Source: Paramecium sonneborni (Eukaryota > Ciliophora > Oligohymenophorea > Peniculida > Parameciidae). From it: a stretch of DNA of 64,000 nucleotides. Shown in pieces: positions 13,101 to 27,345 of this stretch (position 1 is the first letter of the stretch; every line of letters begins with the position of its first letter). Location: assembly GCA_905182985.1 (NCBI GenBank), contig CAJJDN010000076.1, forward strand, positions 389,952 to 453,951, given 5' to 3'. The position numbers and the translations under genes are program-made. Under the pieces are notes generated by a model. That model saw only the letters and a program-made list of their open reading frames with translations. It was not told the origin of the DNA and made no database searches.

Positions 13101-16100
13101 GAAGAAGCTTTATAAAAAATTAATAAAAATGATATTGCTGAAATTAAAGGATTTATCAATCCACCTCCAGTTGTATAATTAGTATTAGAAGCTGTTTGTA
13201 TATTGTTGCAAGAGAAAACTGATTGGAATTCGGCAAAATCTGTTATGCTTAGTAATGATTTTATGGAGAGATTGATTAAATATGATAAAACCTAGATTAC
13301 TGAATAAATGTTGAAAAAATTAAGATTTATTACAATTAAACCTGAATTTGATCCAATTTGTGTTGCTTAAAAAAGTTAAGCTTGTAAAAGTCTTTGTATG
13401 TGGTGTAGAGCAATAGATAATTATTCAAAAATTGCTAAAGAGGTAGAACCTAGAAAAAAGAAGGTTGCAGATATGCAATAGAAATTAGAAATAAAAAATA
13501 AAGAATTAGCAATAAAATAGGATGAATTATAGAAAGTGAGAGATAGAGTTGCTAAATTGTAAAAAGAATGTGATGAAACTGTAGAAAAGAAAAATGAATT
13601 AGAAAAAGAATTAGAAAGAACTAAAAAGAGATTAGTGGCAGCTGAAAAATTAACATATTTATTAGCTGATGAAGGTATAAGATGGAAAGATTAAATTAAA
13701 TTGATTGAATAAGTTTTATAGTAAATTATAGGAGATGTTTTTTTGGCAGCTAGTACAGTCAGTTATTTAGGTGCATTTACAGGATAATATAGAGAATAAT
13801 TAATAAAAAATTCTATTTTAAAATTGAAAGAATTAGAAATTCCTTTTTCAGATAACTATTAATTATCCTCAACCCTTGAAAATTAGATAGTTATAAGAGA
13901 TTGGGTGATTTGTGGTTTACCAAATGATGCTATTTCAATAGATAATGGAGTAATTGTTACAAGGGCTGATCGTTGGCCTTTAATGATAGATCCATAAGGA
14001 TAAGCTAATAAATGGTTAAAATAATTTAATAAAGAATTGAAAGTTATGAGATTTACAGAATAGCATTTCTTAAAAGGATTATAATAATGTATTAGTTCAG
14101 GATATGAAGTCTTATTTGAAGAAGTCGAAGAAAAATTAGAACCATCTGTTGATTCTGTTCTATAAAAATAAATTATTGAAATTGATGGACGTAGACTCAT
14201 TAAAGTTGGAGATTAAAAAGTAGATTATCATAACAAATTTAAATTGTATTTTACTACAAAAATAGCTAATCCTAATTATTTACCAGAAGTATTTATTAAA
14301 ACTACTGTGATTAATTTTAGTATCACTTTTGAAGGATTGTGTGATTAATTATTAGGTGATGTAATGAAATTTGAAAAACCTGAAATTGAGAAATAAAGAG
14401 ATGAAATTATTATAAAGATGAGTAATGCTAATAAATAACTCAAAGGAGCTTAAGATTCTATTTTAGATCTTTTAGCAAATGCTTAAGGAATGATATTAGA
14501 TAATGAATAATTGATTCATACACTTGAAATTTCTAAATTTCAATCTGCTGATATTCAAAAATCTTTAGAAGAAACTATTATTGTAGAATAATAAATTAAT
14601 GAATCTAGGAATCTATATCATTCAGTTGCTCTAAGAGGAACAATATTATATTTTGTTATTTCTGATATGAGCTTAATTGATCCAATGTACTAATATTCTC
14701 TATAATATTTCAAAAAACTTTATAATATATCACTTAATCTCACTCCTAAGACCGATTTATTAAGCGAGAGATTGCTTTATTTAGAAGAAACAATAACTCA
14801 AACAGTTTTCAAAGATATTTGTAGAGGTCTATTCTAATAACATAGAAAGATCTTCTCATTCCTTATTTGTGCTTAAGTTTAGAGAGAAAGTGGTTCAGTT
14901 TCAAATGCAGCTTGGAATTTATTATTAAGAGATTAGATACCATCTACACCTATTATTAATCCTGATAAAATATTTATGAAAGATTCGTAATGGAATTTGA
15001 TTTTATGTATTTAAGAATAGATAACAGAATTAACTGATCTCTCATCAGATATCAAAAACAACTTATTATATTGGAAGGAATTTGCTTAAATAGATGATAT
15101 TTATTAAGCATCATTTCCAACTTAATCTCCACTTGCTGTTTGTTCAACCCTTAATCCATTCTATAGATTGTTAATAATTAAAGCATTAAAGCCTGAAAAA
15201 ATTCTCTTTGGATTAACAGAGTATGTGATAGAATTATTTGGAGAGTTCTATATCAACTTAGCTTCATCTTCTATGGATGAAATCTATTAATCATCAGAAT
15301 CACATACTCCTATTATATTTATTTTATCTCCAGGTGCAGATCCTACTTAAACTCTATTTAAATTAGCAAAAGAATAATAAAGTTAAATTGATGTAATTTC
15401 TTTGGGATAAGGATAAGGAAAGAAAGCAGAAAATTTAATTTAAAAAGGATAGAAAGATGGAACTTGGGTTATGCTTTAAAATTGTCATTTAGCAAGATCT
15501 TGGATGCCATAGTTAGAAAAAATAATGGAATCACTTACATCACATCATATTGAAGTTCATAATAATTTTAGAATCTTTTTAACTTCAATGCCTGCATCTT
15601 ATTTTCCTGTAAGTACTTTATAGAATGGTTTAAAACTCACAACAGAACCACCAAGAGGATTAAAATCAAATTTATTAAGATCTTATCAAGAATTTCAGCA
15701 AGCAGATAATTAATAAAAATTATTTAAATAATTATTTTTCAGTATATCCTTTTTTCATGCAATTGTATAAGAGAGAAGGAAGTTTGGTCCTTTAGGATTC
15801 AATATTTCATATGAATTTAATGATTCTGATCTTGATATAAGTATATAGATGATGAAAATGTTTATTACATAAGAAGAAGAAGTACCTTGGGATGCTATGT
15901 AATTTATGATAGGATAAATAAATTATGGTGGTAGAGTTACTGATGATTAAGATAGAATATGTTTAACATCAATATTGAAAAAGTATTTAGGGGATCATAT
16001 TGAAAATAATGTTAGATTCTCAAATAGTGGTGTTTATTATCTTCCAGAAAATGATTATATCAATTACATATCTTAATTACCAAATTAGGAAGATCCTGAA

Positions 16101-17131
16101 GTATTTGGTATGCATGAAAATGCTAATATTGTATTTTAAACTCAAGAAAGTCAAAAAATATTGGATATTATATTATCTATATAACCACGTGTAAGTAGTA
16201 CTAGCACTTAAAAATCACCTGATATGATTGTAATGGAAAAAACCATATACTTTTAAAGTAATCTTCCAGAAATTTTGGATAAAAATGCATGCAATTAAAG
16301 GCATTATTAAATTACAGAAAATGGTAGTGTTTAATCTCTATCAACAGTTTTATTTTAAGAAATAGATAAATTTAATAGATTATTAGAATTAATTTAATCT
16401 ACTTTAATTTAATTATAATAAGCAATAAAAGGTTTTGTGCTTATATCTTCTGAGTTGGATGAAATGTATTTAGCTTTTCTTAATAATTCTATCCCTCCTA
16501 ATTGGATGAAATAATCATATTCTACATTAAAACCACTTTCAAGTTGGTTTAAAGATTTAATTGCTCGCGTGAACTTCATTCGATCTTGGATGGAAAAAGA
16601 TTTTATTCCTGCTTATTGGATGTCAGGATTATTCTATCCTTAAGGATTTTTAACAGGTGTACTACAAACACATTCCAGAAAATATAAGATTCCAATCAAT
16701 AAATTAAATTTTAAATTTAAAGTATTTGATATAGAACAAGATAGAATTAGAGATGAAACCAAAGATGGAGTATATGTCTATGGTCTCTATTTAGAAGGAG
16801 CACGTTGGGATTATTAACATGAAACACTTATAGAATAATAAGTGGGATAAATTTACTTCCCACTTGCAATGATGTATTTCTAACCTATGGAAGAATATTA
16901 GATTGGTGAAGAATTTTATAAGTAATATTATTTATCTATTCTTATTAGTTGTCCTTGCTATAAAACATCCAACAGAACAGGAGTTCTCTCAACTACAGGA
17001 CAATCAACTAATTTTATTTTATCTATTGTAACATATTTAATCTAATTTCTAAGGATTTAATGACTAAAACTGAAAAACCTGAATATTGGACTTTAAGAGG
17101 AACAGCTATTATTTCTTAATTAAATGATTGA
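4178..17131 (+). CDS. Axonemal dynein heavy chain
   Basis: Force-generating ATPase of a ciliary dynein arm. ATG 4178; TGA 17129-17131; about 4,250 residues, normal for the family. After a roughly 1,550-residue N-terminal tail and linker come four P-loops in order: AAA1 GPAGTGKT (8909-8932), AAA2 GGSGSGKT (9752-9775), AAA3 GQTGVGKS (11046-11069) and AAA4 GVGGSGKQ (12096-12119). Two coiled-coil stalk helices follow at about 12.7-13.7 kb, flanking the microtubule-binding tip (motif [15 protein letters not shown] just before it). AAA5, AAA6 and the C-terminal domain follow. AAA1 is of the axonemal type (ESTKDLAK after the P-loop). The tail length and sequence suggest an inner-arm, single-headed class, but the DNAH subclass is not resolved. 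The last intron is 26 nt (GTAACATAT...TTCTAAG), after which the protein ends ISQLND. The frame is also interrupted around 10.58-10.80 kb. Confidence 0.97.
10579..10801 (+). other. Introns and unresolved junction inside the dynein gene
   Basis: Between AAA2 and AAA3 the frame breaks twice. Codons ...FEQKQYDK end at about 10578. The segment starting [17 protein letters not shown] resumes about 40 nt later, after GTATAATATTT...TTTGCAG, but the two phases do not agree by one base. A second interruption of about 113-120 nt (GTAATTAAATG...TATTTTAG, ending 10802) joins ...NIKTQE to IATYVKDQF in frame. The latter is much longer than the usual 20-31 nt intron of this window. The first junction may use a different splice site or contain a one-base sequence error. 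Confidence 0.6.
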
Positions 17132-17913
17132 TTATTTGTTATAAATTATATAAACAATTATTATTACGTACATATTCTTATAAATTACTTCTATATTATT
17201 TTTAGACTAAATATATATTTTTAATTCAATTTTTAGAATTTAATTAAAATCAATCAATTTATAAATTTATTATCAAGTTTAAAAACAAAATATATCTTTT
17301 GATTATCTGAAAGTTTCTAATATAAAAATAAAGAATCATCACTTAAATTGAATAATTTGCAAATTAATCTTAATTAATATCTTGATCTTTACTCTTATTA
17401 GAACTTCCTCTACATTTATCTTGAAAATTATTTATACTCTAAGATTATAAAATAAATCTATATTTTTACACTAATTCTTTTACTATTAAAATCTTTGTAA
17501 ATCGCAATCTTATTGTATTAAAATCTAACCTTCTTGATCCAAAAATGAAAATGATTTGAAACTTGATGTTTTTACTTTGGAACAATATTCTAAATGATAA
17601 TTAGATTTGAATTATATGGGAGTATCACAATATTTAAAAATCTCAGATATTGAAATATTCCTTCAGATCTCCTTATTCTCCTTAATAAGTGAAGTGAGTT
17701 ATCATTTAACTTATTTTTGGAAATAAGTTCTTTAGTTTATTATGACATTTGAATAAATTATTCAATAAAATCAGTGTGATAACTCCTTATCTTTTACACA
17801 TGTCTTAAAATTAGTTATTTAAAAATAAGCTAATATTTATATTGTCATATTTTTCAAATAATATTCCAAGAAAATGTAAAATAAAATCTAACAGTAGGCT
17901 CACAAGACCACCA
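17132..17913. other. Intergenic region with a possible short minus-strand ORF
   Basis: No firm gene. On the minus strand between about 17690 and 17350 one frame has protein-like composition (CDTPIQFKSNYHLEYC...FSFLDQEGQILIQQDC). It opens only after a TGA, and no start or splice site gives a convincing model. The rest is AT-rich spacer upstream of the TPR gene. Confidence 0.4.
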
Positions 17914-20900
17914 ATGTTAAGAGAGTCTAGACATACCAAAAATAATTATAAGGAACCATCTACTATAGTTTTAAAGTTGGGTAGTTAACCTAATGTAGGA
18001 AGTAATTAATTAAGTAAAACTTTCAGAATTACCACCTAAAGTGTTATAATAAAATCCTACTACTGAAGTAAGAAGAATAAAAAACAAATCGATTAGTTAA
18101 CATATAAATGGAAATGGAATTCATCAATAGGCCAACTATTATAAATAACCAAATAAAAGAGTGATATATGACTCAACAAATTGTTTGAATTCTTAAATTA
18201 ATCGTTCATCAAGTAATAGAATCAAGAAAATTCATTCAGTCAGTTCCCATAATTGTAATAGTTTAATTTAAATCAAGATGAAAGTTTTATTTAAAATCTT
18301 GAAGATCACAGTAGAAATAACATTATTTATAATGAAATTACAACTAGCACTGAGTTAAATGAAGGCAAGAAATTATTTACAGACAATAAAATAGAAGAAG
18401 CATTGAAAACATTTTAAAATTACCTTTCAAAATATGGTTTAAATCCAGAGGCATTATATTTATCAGGATTGTGTTATATGTCATTGGATTAAGAAGATAA
18501 ATACATTGAATAATTTTAGACTCTCATAAAGACATTTCCAACATTTAAAAGAAATGTATATATGTATTTAGCACTGTCTCTTAAAAAAAATAATCTCATT
18601 AATGATGCAATCAATGTTATTTCTTAAGGAATTTATCAATTTAATAGATATTTTGAAGCGATAATATTTAGAGCTAAATTATTTTTAAAGCAAAAAAATT
18701 ATGAGAAAGCCATAAAAGATTTTTATTCAGCTATGTAAATTAATTCAAAAAAACCTGTTTGTTATGTTGGTTTAAGTGATTGTTTTAAATAAATTAACAA
18801 AATTTAATAAGCTATCGAAGAATTGAATAAAGCACTTGAATTTGAAGAGTTTTCTAAATAAAAATCAATCATTTTGAAACGATTCACAATTTATTTAGAT
18901 ATTAAAGATTTTGAAAAAGCAACATAAGACATGAAAATTTTATTAGAGATTTGTGAAAACGATTCTGAAGTGTATTATTTCAAGGGAATTTTGATGTAAA
19001 AGTAGAGTAATTATTTTATTTAATTTTAGAACGTATTTAAGATGCTCTTTTGGCATTTGAATAGTCAATAAAATTTAATAGTTAAAAGAAACCAGTTACA
19101 AAAGCCCTTTATGAAATTGTTAGAATAAAAATAGAATAGAATGATTATTATTCTGCATAGCATGAACTCGATAGAGCAGCCTATCTTGATGTAGATAAAA
19201 CATAATTATAAAAATTTGAACTCTTTGTTGGAGGAGCTATTTATTTAATGAAGAGAAAATTTGAAGAAGGTACTCATATGTTAACAGAAATGATAACTAA
19301 AAATCATCAGAGTGATAGTCTTAAATTTTAAGCACATCAATATCGAGCTTATGGATATTTTTGTTTATCAAAGTACAATTTAGCTAACCAAGACTTAGAA
19401 TTATATTAAGAAAATCTTTTGGAGAAAGTAAATTTATTACAAATTATAGGCATCTTTATATAATAAACTACTTTGCCATGGTATAATAAAATATGAAGAT
19501 AATGAATTAGAATAAAGTAAAAGAGAGTTTTTATAAGCTCATAAAATACTTCCAAATAAAATGGAACCCCTATTTTATTAAGCTATTATTTTAATTAAAA
19601 GATATTGTTCAAGTCTAGAAAAAATAAGTGAAGAAAATAGAATAATGTATTTAAAAGATGCATTAGATTTACTTGAAAGAGCTGCCAAAAATTGTGAATA
19701 ATCTAATTTACTTTTCTATAAAGGCATAATACATTTTGCTCTTGGAAATATAGATTAATCTGCATTAGACTTAGAATAAGCTATTGAAAAATCTGAAGAT
19801 AATCAAGCATAACATTATTATGTTAGAGGATTACTTCAATGTTAACGTTAATTATTTAAACAGGCAGTGAATGATTTTTCAATTTGTTTAAGTTTGGATC
19901 AAAATCATTCAGAATCTTACCTTAATAGATGTAAACTATTAACTATGATGGGGGATGTAGCAACAGCATACTTAGATCTATAAAAATACATTGAATTAAG
20001 AGAATAATATACAATAAATTATCATACTGTAGGAATTTTATATTTTTTAATTGGAGCTTATGATGAAGCTATCCAAGCATTTGATAATTGTAAATCATTA
20101 TAAGGATACTATGAGAAAGTGAAAGTTCTAATTTATGGAAAAGAATTAAATTAAGCACTCAATGAACTCTCTAATATTATAACAGAAATGCATAATTAAG
20201 AAGCCATAATAGATAAACAGGTACTTACAATATTGAAGGAAACTAGCTAATAAATATCTACCAAAATTTTGGAGGATAGTATAAATACAATTAGCTAAAT
20301 TTTAAAAACTTAATAGGAAGGTTTAATATTTAGATAATCAGATATATATTTTTATAAAGGTTTATTTTATACTTATTTGGGACAATATTTAAAAGCAAAA
20401 TAATGTCTTCGCTTCTCATATGATCTTAAAGAAAAAGAAATTAAAAAATCAAGGAATAAATCATTAATTAATTAAAATTCTCTTGAAGATTTTGATTTTA
20501 CTAACAAGACATATAATATTTATGAACATCTTTATAATTGTGCCATTATAGAAGTAATTTTAGGTAATCTTGAAGAAGCTTTTGAAACTTTAACTTTACT
20601 TCATGAACATTTAACATAAATTGAATTCAGAGTTCAATTATAAATCTTAATGGAATTATTACGAGATGATTAGTAAGATAATCCTCCGGAAGAAGAATTT
20701 CAGAAAATACAAGAATTCTAATTATTTCCATAACATAATAGATTATGTTCAATATATCCATCAATCAAATTACCTTTGAAAAAATATTCTGTCGAAATAA
20801 GGTTATCATTTTGCTTGCCAATTGTTGAATTCCCTTCATAACCTATTTTATTTGATGAACAACTACTTCAAAAAATATCTGTAATTTATACTCTTTTATT

Positions 20901-21167
20901 TTAAAGCCCAAAGTTGTAGAGAATAAACCAGAAGCTCCTTGGATTAAAAGATCTAGTGAAGGAGTGATATTTACCGACAATATTTAGTTTATTGATGACT
21001 TAGATCTTCTATCAACTTTTAGAAAATAAGAGACAGAAGAAACATAATAAGAAATTAATAATTTTTAAGATGAAAATGATATCACCTAATTAAAAGATAA
21101 ACTTAAGTTGGATGACTAAATTACTAAAAAATTGAATTCGATATTACAAAAAAAAATTGAAGAATGA
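17914..21167 (+). CDS. Long tetratricopeptide-repeat (TPR) protein
   Basis: ATG 17914 starts MLRESRHTKNNYKEPS; TGA 21165-21167; about 1,040 residues. A basic, Ser/Asn/Gln-rich N-terminus is followed by many degenerate TPR units. They show alternating hydrophobic helices with A-x3-Y/L and final Pro/Asn turns, for example ALETFQNYLSKYG-like, DALLAFEQSIKFN, SALDLEQAIEKSEDN and EAIQAFDNC. The C-terminus is acidic and Gln-rich. Introns include 22 nt near 19430 (GTAAATTTATTACAAATTATAG) and 26 nt near 20880 (GTAATTTATAC...TTTTAAAG). A probable 31-nt intron near 17987 joins ...VLKLG to KLSELPPK. TPR arrays are protein-protein scaffolds; in ciliates many belong to cilium or basal-body complexes, but partner and location are not shown here. 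The junction near 19005-19030 (expected intron GTAGAGTAATT...TTTTAG) is out of phase. Confidence 0.85.
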
Positions 21168-21959
21168 ATTTGCTATTAACAATCATTATATTTAATATGT
21201 TTACTAGATTTATTCATTTGGTCATTACTATTTTCATATTTTTAAAAAGAGTATTTCGATATGTTTAAGTATTTTTCTTAAATTTCACTTACTAATAATT
21301 TTTATAATTAATATTATTAATAATCCAAAAAATATATAAAAAACTACAACTATTTATAATTCGATCTGAATGCATATGATAGTTGAACTTATATATTAAA
21401 CCTATTTTGTTTGATTTTACATGAGCTTTTTAATTTCTAATATATTTTGGTTGATAATTTATTATAATTATTGAATTATCAAGTTTAAATGAACTCATTC
21501 AATAATTATTAGTATATGGATTTTAAACTTAAAATTAATTCTAATATTTTAATATAAATCCTAAATAAGTGATGATAAAATTTATTTTAATTAAAAAGAT
21601 ATATTTAAAATTCAGGATTAATAGTGTTAATATAAAAATTTGAAAATAAAGTAAGGTAATTCGTGACATAAAAAAAGATTGTATTAATAAAAGATAATTT
21701 GATATCAATAATTTTGATTCATCCTATTTGGCCAAACGATGAATTAGATTATTTTTGTATTAATTAGAAATTCTAATTAATTTATTAAAAAATATACTAA
21801 TAATTGTAATGAATGGCTTTTTAATGTTTATAAATATGTATAATAATTTAAGGGTTTGATATGAGTTGGAATATATCAAATTTCTAGAAAAAAAATGTTA
21901 ATCTATATAAGCTAATTTTCTTAGAAAATTATGTTATTTTTATATCGTATTATTTCAAT
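21168..21959. other. Gene-free AT-rich spacer
   Basis: About 790 bp between the TPR and CDPK genes. No supported coding region on either strand; no RNA gene or clear repeat. Confidence 0.5.
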
Positions 21960-23658
<1,699 letters not shown>

Positions 23659-23866
23659 TTAATATATATGTTTGCATTTTCTTTTCTTTTATTTTTATCA
23701 TTATTTCATTTATTAACTCTTTCTCTTTTCTTTATTTATTATTTATTCTCAAACAAATTTATATTACCAAAATTTTTTGGAATTATTTATTTAACTTTAA
23801 GCAACATTTAAATTAATGAAACTTAATATTATGGTAAGATATATTGAATATATATAACTTCAGAAA

Positions 23867-24154
23867 TCAAAAGTATTTTTGTAAAATTTTTTAGTAATGA
23901 GTCATCTCTGGTATATAAGAAGGCTTTTAATTTAGTTTTTTTTTACAATCTTTCGGTTTCATATTCTTTGATTTACACCTCCTTTATTCAAGCTTTATTT
24001 CATCTTTGCCAAACTTAGATGTACCTTAATTTCCGAGATCAGCTAATTAAGTTCTAGAAATTATTTAAAAAGAGAGATTACGATCTCTCTTTCTACTTAG
24101 ACTTCTTTATAGAGATTCTCTATAACCACTACTAGTATGAACGTGTAACAGCAT
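23867..24154 (-). CDS. Small basic hypothetical protein
   Basis: An uninterrupted 96-codon frame from ATG at 24154 to TGA at 23867, convergent with the CDPK gene. The protein (95 residues) is basic and Ser/Arg/Lys-rich (RESLQRSLSRKRDRN...; KKLNQKPSYIPEM). It has no recognised domain. The composition is protein-like, and the patch is less AT-rich than the flanking spacer, which is why I list it. Length alone is weak support in a code with one stop. Confidence 0.45.
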
Positions 24155-25068
24155 TTTAATTAATTTATACAAACTGATTAATTCAATAAATCAAAGAAAA
24201 GATTTTTCTTTAAAGTTAGCTGGCTCTTTAGCTCATATGCATATTTAAAATTAACTCTTAAAAGGAATTAAAGATACTGAATATAAAATTTAATTATGTT
24301 TAATAATACAGCTTTTCATTGATTTTTAAGTAAATTATAATTAAATAATATCTCAGAAATCTTTACATAAATTAAAAGGAAAAGAATAAGTAATCTTATT
24401 AAATAAATAGAATCTTAAATTATAAGTGAAAAATATTTTCATTTATTTTCTTTATTAATTTAATAATTTTCTAACAAATTAAGAACTCCAATTTATTGAA
24501 CGAGTAAAATATAACAATGCTTCATCCTTTTATATATCATCTATATCACAAAATCTAAAATTAAAATTTATAATTTAAATAAATTCTAATAATTTAAAAT
24601 TTTCAAGAAGATAAACTAATAATTTATTCTTAAGGATATAAATTATTATCCAAAATCCTAAAAAATCATTTAATGTTAATTGAGGTGTTTAAACAGCCCA
24701 AAAATAATGAATGTATTTATTTTCGCGAGAATATTTTGCCAAATTTAAAATAATTTTGGATTCTATGGAATGGAAGGAAAAAAACATTGATTAGCATAAT
24801 AAAAATCATTAGTCTTATTGTGATTATGGCTTGTGTTTAAATCATTATTCCGTATTCAATAAGTAAAGAAAAGTATTTTTGTATTTATTTTTTAATAAAT
24901 TATATTAGATGTTATCTTTTTAAAAAAGTAAGTTATTTTGATTAAATATCAAATATTATTTAAGAAATTTCAGATAAACATCGCTCTCCTGATATTGAAT
25001 TTTTGTGAATTTCTTTCTCAACTATTTCCTTTCTAAAACAACATATTTCATTTTTTTGCATGTACAAG
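24155..25068. other. Gene-free AT-rich spacer
   Basis: No supported gene on either strand between the small ORF and the duplicated block. It lies upstream of the left contig end. Confidence 0.45.
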
Positions 25069-26206
25069 ACTATTCATTTCTTTAAAGAACAAGGGTATAT
25101 ATTACTTTAAAAATATAACATTAAAATTCATATACCTTGAACCAAATTATTATTAGAGAATTAAATAAAATTTAACAATTAATAAAATGTAATCATTCAA
25201 AGAGACTAAAATCAAAGACTTATGCTTTAAGTTATTAAGAAATTTTGAAATAAATTATCATACTCTTAAAATATTTTCAATAGTTTGATGATAATTGATC
25301 AAAGAGAATCAAAATGGAGGCAGCTATTTTAACTGATGAAACCTTTAAGCTTATTGAGATTTATTCCTATTTGTACTGGCTTTCATATCAATAGATTAGA
25401 TTTCAGATTAATCTTTTAAATTTCTTGAAGAACTTCTTGGAGAATCTTATAAAATGTCTAAATCAACTTTTTTTAAATAATGATGAGATGATTTTAAAGA
25501 TGGAGAAGCAAATATATTATATGTCTATTTTGCATTTTCTACCTCCATCATTAAAGATGAAATATGTATGTTTAAATTCTTTATTACTTCATTTTGCTTT
25601 TTCATTTCTGCTTATTTTTTTGACAACTAAATTTCTAACTAGTTGATTTAACTTTTATCTTTTCTCTATTCATTAAACAAATCATTTATTCTTTATTTAG
25701 ATAATTAATCTCGAAATTATAAATCTTTAATCTAAGCCTATAAATTTTCGATATCTCTCTTAAAATAATCCAATTATCTTTAATTTTCAGATTTTAATTG
25801 TAAAATATTGTTTTCAAATTCATATTTAAGTTACTTTTAAGTATTTCTTTCTTCATAAATATCATGATCATATTTTTACTTTTAAATCAAAATTTCCTCA
25901 GATGCAATTTCTAATAATTTAGATTTTTCATCCCCACTCAATTTCGATTAATCAATTATTTACTATAGTTATTTCTATTCCTGTCTTTGTTAATCTAATT
26001 AAAAAGAAAATTATTGAGTCATAATTTAGGTTTTATAAGTGAAATCAGCTTAAATCTTTTATTTAAACTCATCAAATTCAGCCGATTACTATTATAGTTC
26101 TTATTATTATTAACAGATTAAATCTGAAATTCTTTACTCATATGATTTTTACATTTATTCAATCTCTTAAGTATGTTCCTAATTTAAAAAGATTATTTAT
26201 TGTTTG
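25069..26206. repeat. Direct repeat copy 1 (1,138 bp), left of a one-base gap
   Basis: Identical, as far as I can compare by eye, to 26208-27345 (constant offset 1139). The two copies are separated only by an N at 26207. It holds the spacer and the 3' 898 bp of the coiled-coil gene. Best explained as the end of one contig whose overlap with the next contig was not merged. Confidence 0.95.
25309..26206 (-). pseudogene. Truncated 3' copy of the coiled-coil gene (assembly duplicate)
   Basis: Same sequence as the last 898 bp of the gene at 26448-28674, including the stop at 25309-25311. It has no 5' part because it runs into the N at 26207. No mutation relative to the full copy was seen. It should be treated as an artefact of the unmerged overlap unless long reads show a real tandem duplication. 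Confidence 0.85.
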
Positions 26207-26207
26207 N
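26207..26207. other. Assembly gap (single N)
   Basis: One N exactly at the junction of the two identical 1,138-bp blocks. Confidence 0.98.
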
Positions 26208-27345
26208 ACTATTCATTTCTTTAAAGAACAAGGGTATATATTACTTTAAAAATATAACATTAAAATTCATATACCTTGAACCAAATTATTATTAGAGAAT
26301 TAAATAAAATTTAACAATTAATAAAATGTAATCATTCAAAGAGACTAAAATCAAAGACTTATGCTTTAAGTTATTAAGAAATTTTGAAATAAATTATCAT
26401 ACTCTTAAAATATTTTCAATAGTTTGATGATAATTGATCAAAGAGAATCAAAATGGAGGCAGCTATTTTAACTGATGAAACCTTTAAGCTTATTGAGATT
26501 TATTCCTATTTGTACTGGCTTTCATATCAATAGATTAGATTTCAGATTAATCTTTTAAATTTCTTGAAGAACTTCTTGGAGAATCTTATAAAATGTCTAA
26601 ATCAACTTTTTTTAAATAATGATGAGATGATTTTAAAGATGGAGAAGCAAATATATTATATGTCTATTTTGCATTTTCTACCTCCATCATTAAAGATGAA
26701 ATATGTATGTTTAAATTCTTTATTACTTCATTTTGCTTTTTCATTTCTGCTTATTTTTTTGACAACTAAATTTCTAACTAGTTGATTTAACTTTTATCTT
26801 TTCTCTATTCATTAAACAAATCATTTATTCTTTATTTAGATAATTAATCTCGAAATTATAAATCTTTAATCTAAGCCTATAAATTTTCGATATCTCTCTT
26901 AAAATAATCCAATTATCTTTAATTTTCAGATTTTAATTGTAAAATATTGTTTTCAAATTCATATTTAAGTTACTTTTAAGTATTTCTTTCTTCATAAATA
27001 TCATGATCATATTTTTACTTTTAAATCAAAATTTCCTCAGATGCAATTTCTAATAATTTAGATTTTTCATCCCCACTCAATTTCGATTAATCAATTATTT
27101 ACTATAGTTATTTCTATTCCTGTCTTTGTTAATCTAATTAAAAAGAAAATTATTGAGTCATAATTTAGGTTTTATAAGTGAAATCAGCTTAAATCTTTTA
27201 TTTAAACTCATCAAATTCAGCCGATTACTATTATAGTTCTTATTATTATTAACAGATTAAATCTGAAATTCTTTACTCATATGATTTTTACATTTATTCA
27301 ATCTCTTAAGTATGTTCCTAATTTAAAAAGATTATTTATTGTTTG
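26208..27345. repeat. Direct repeat copy 2 (1,138 bp), right of the gap
   Basis: Second copy of 25069-26206. This copy continues without a break into the rest of the coiled-coil gene, so it is the one that represents the intact locus. Confidence 0.95.

Noticed and set aside
4178..17131. Telomere-like C4A2/C3A3C repeats marking a chromosome end
   Set aside because: No such repeats occur here or at either edge of the window; the window is internal to a chromosome.
25425..25646. 73-codon plus-strand ORF repeated at 26564-26785
   Set aside because: Antisense shadow of the coiled-coil gene; its exact repetition is due to the assembly duplication.
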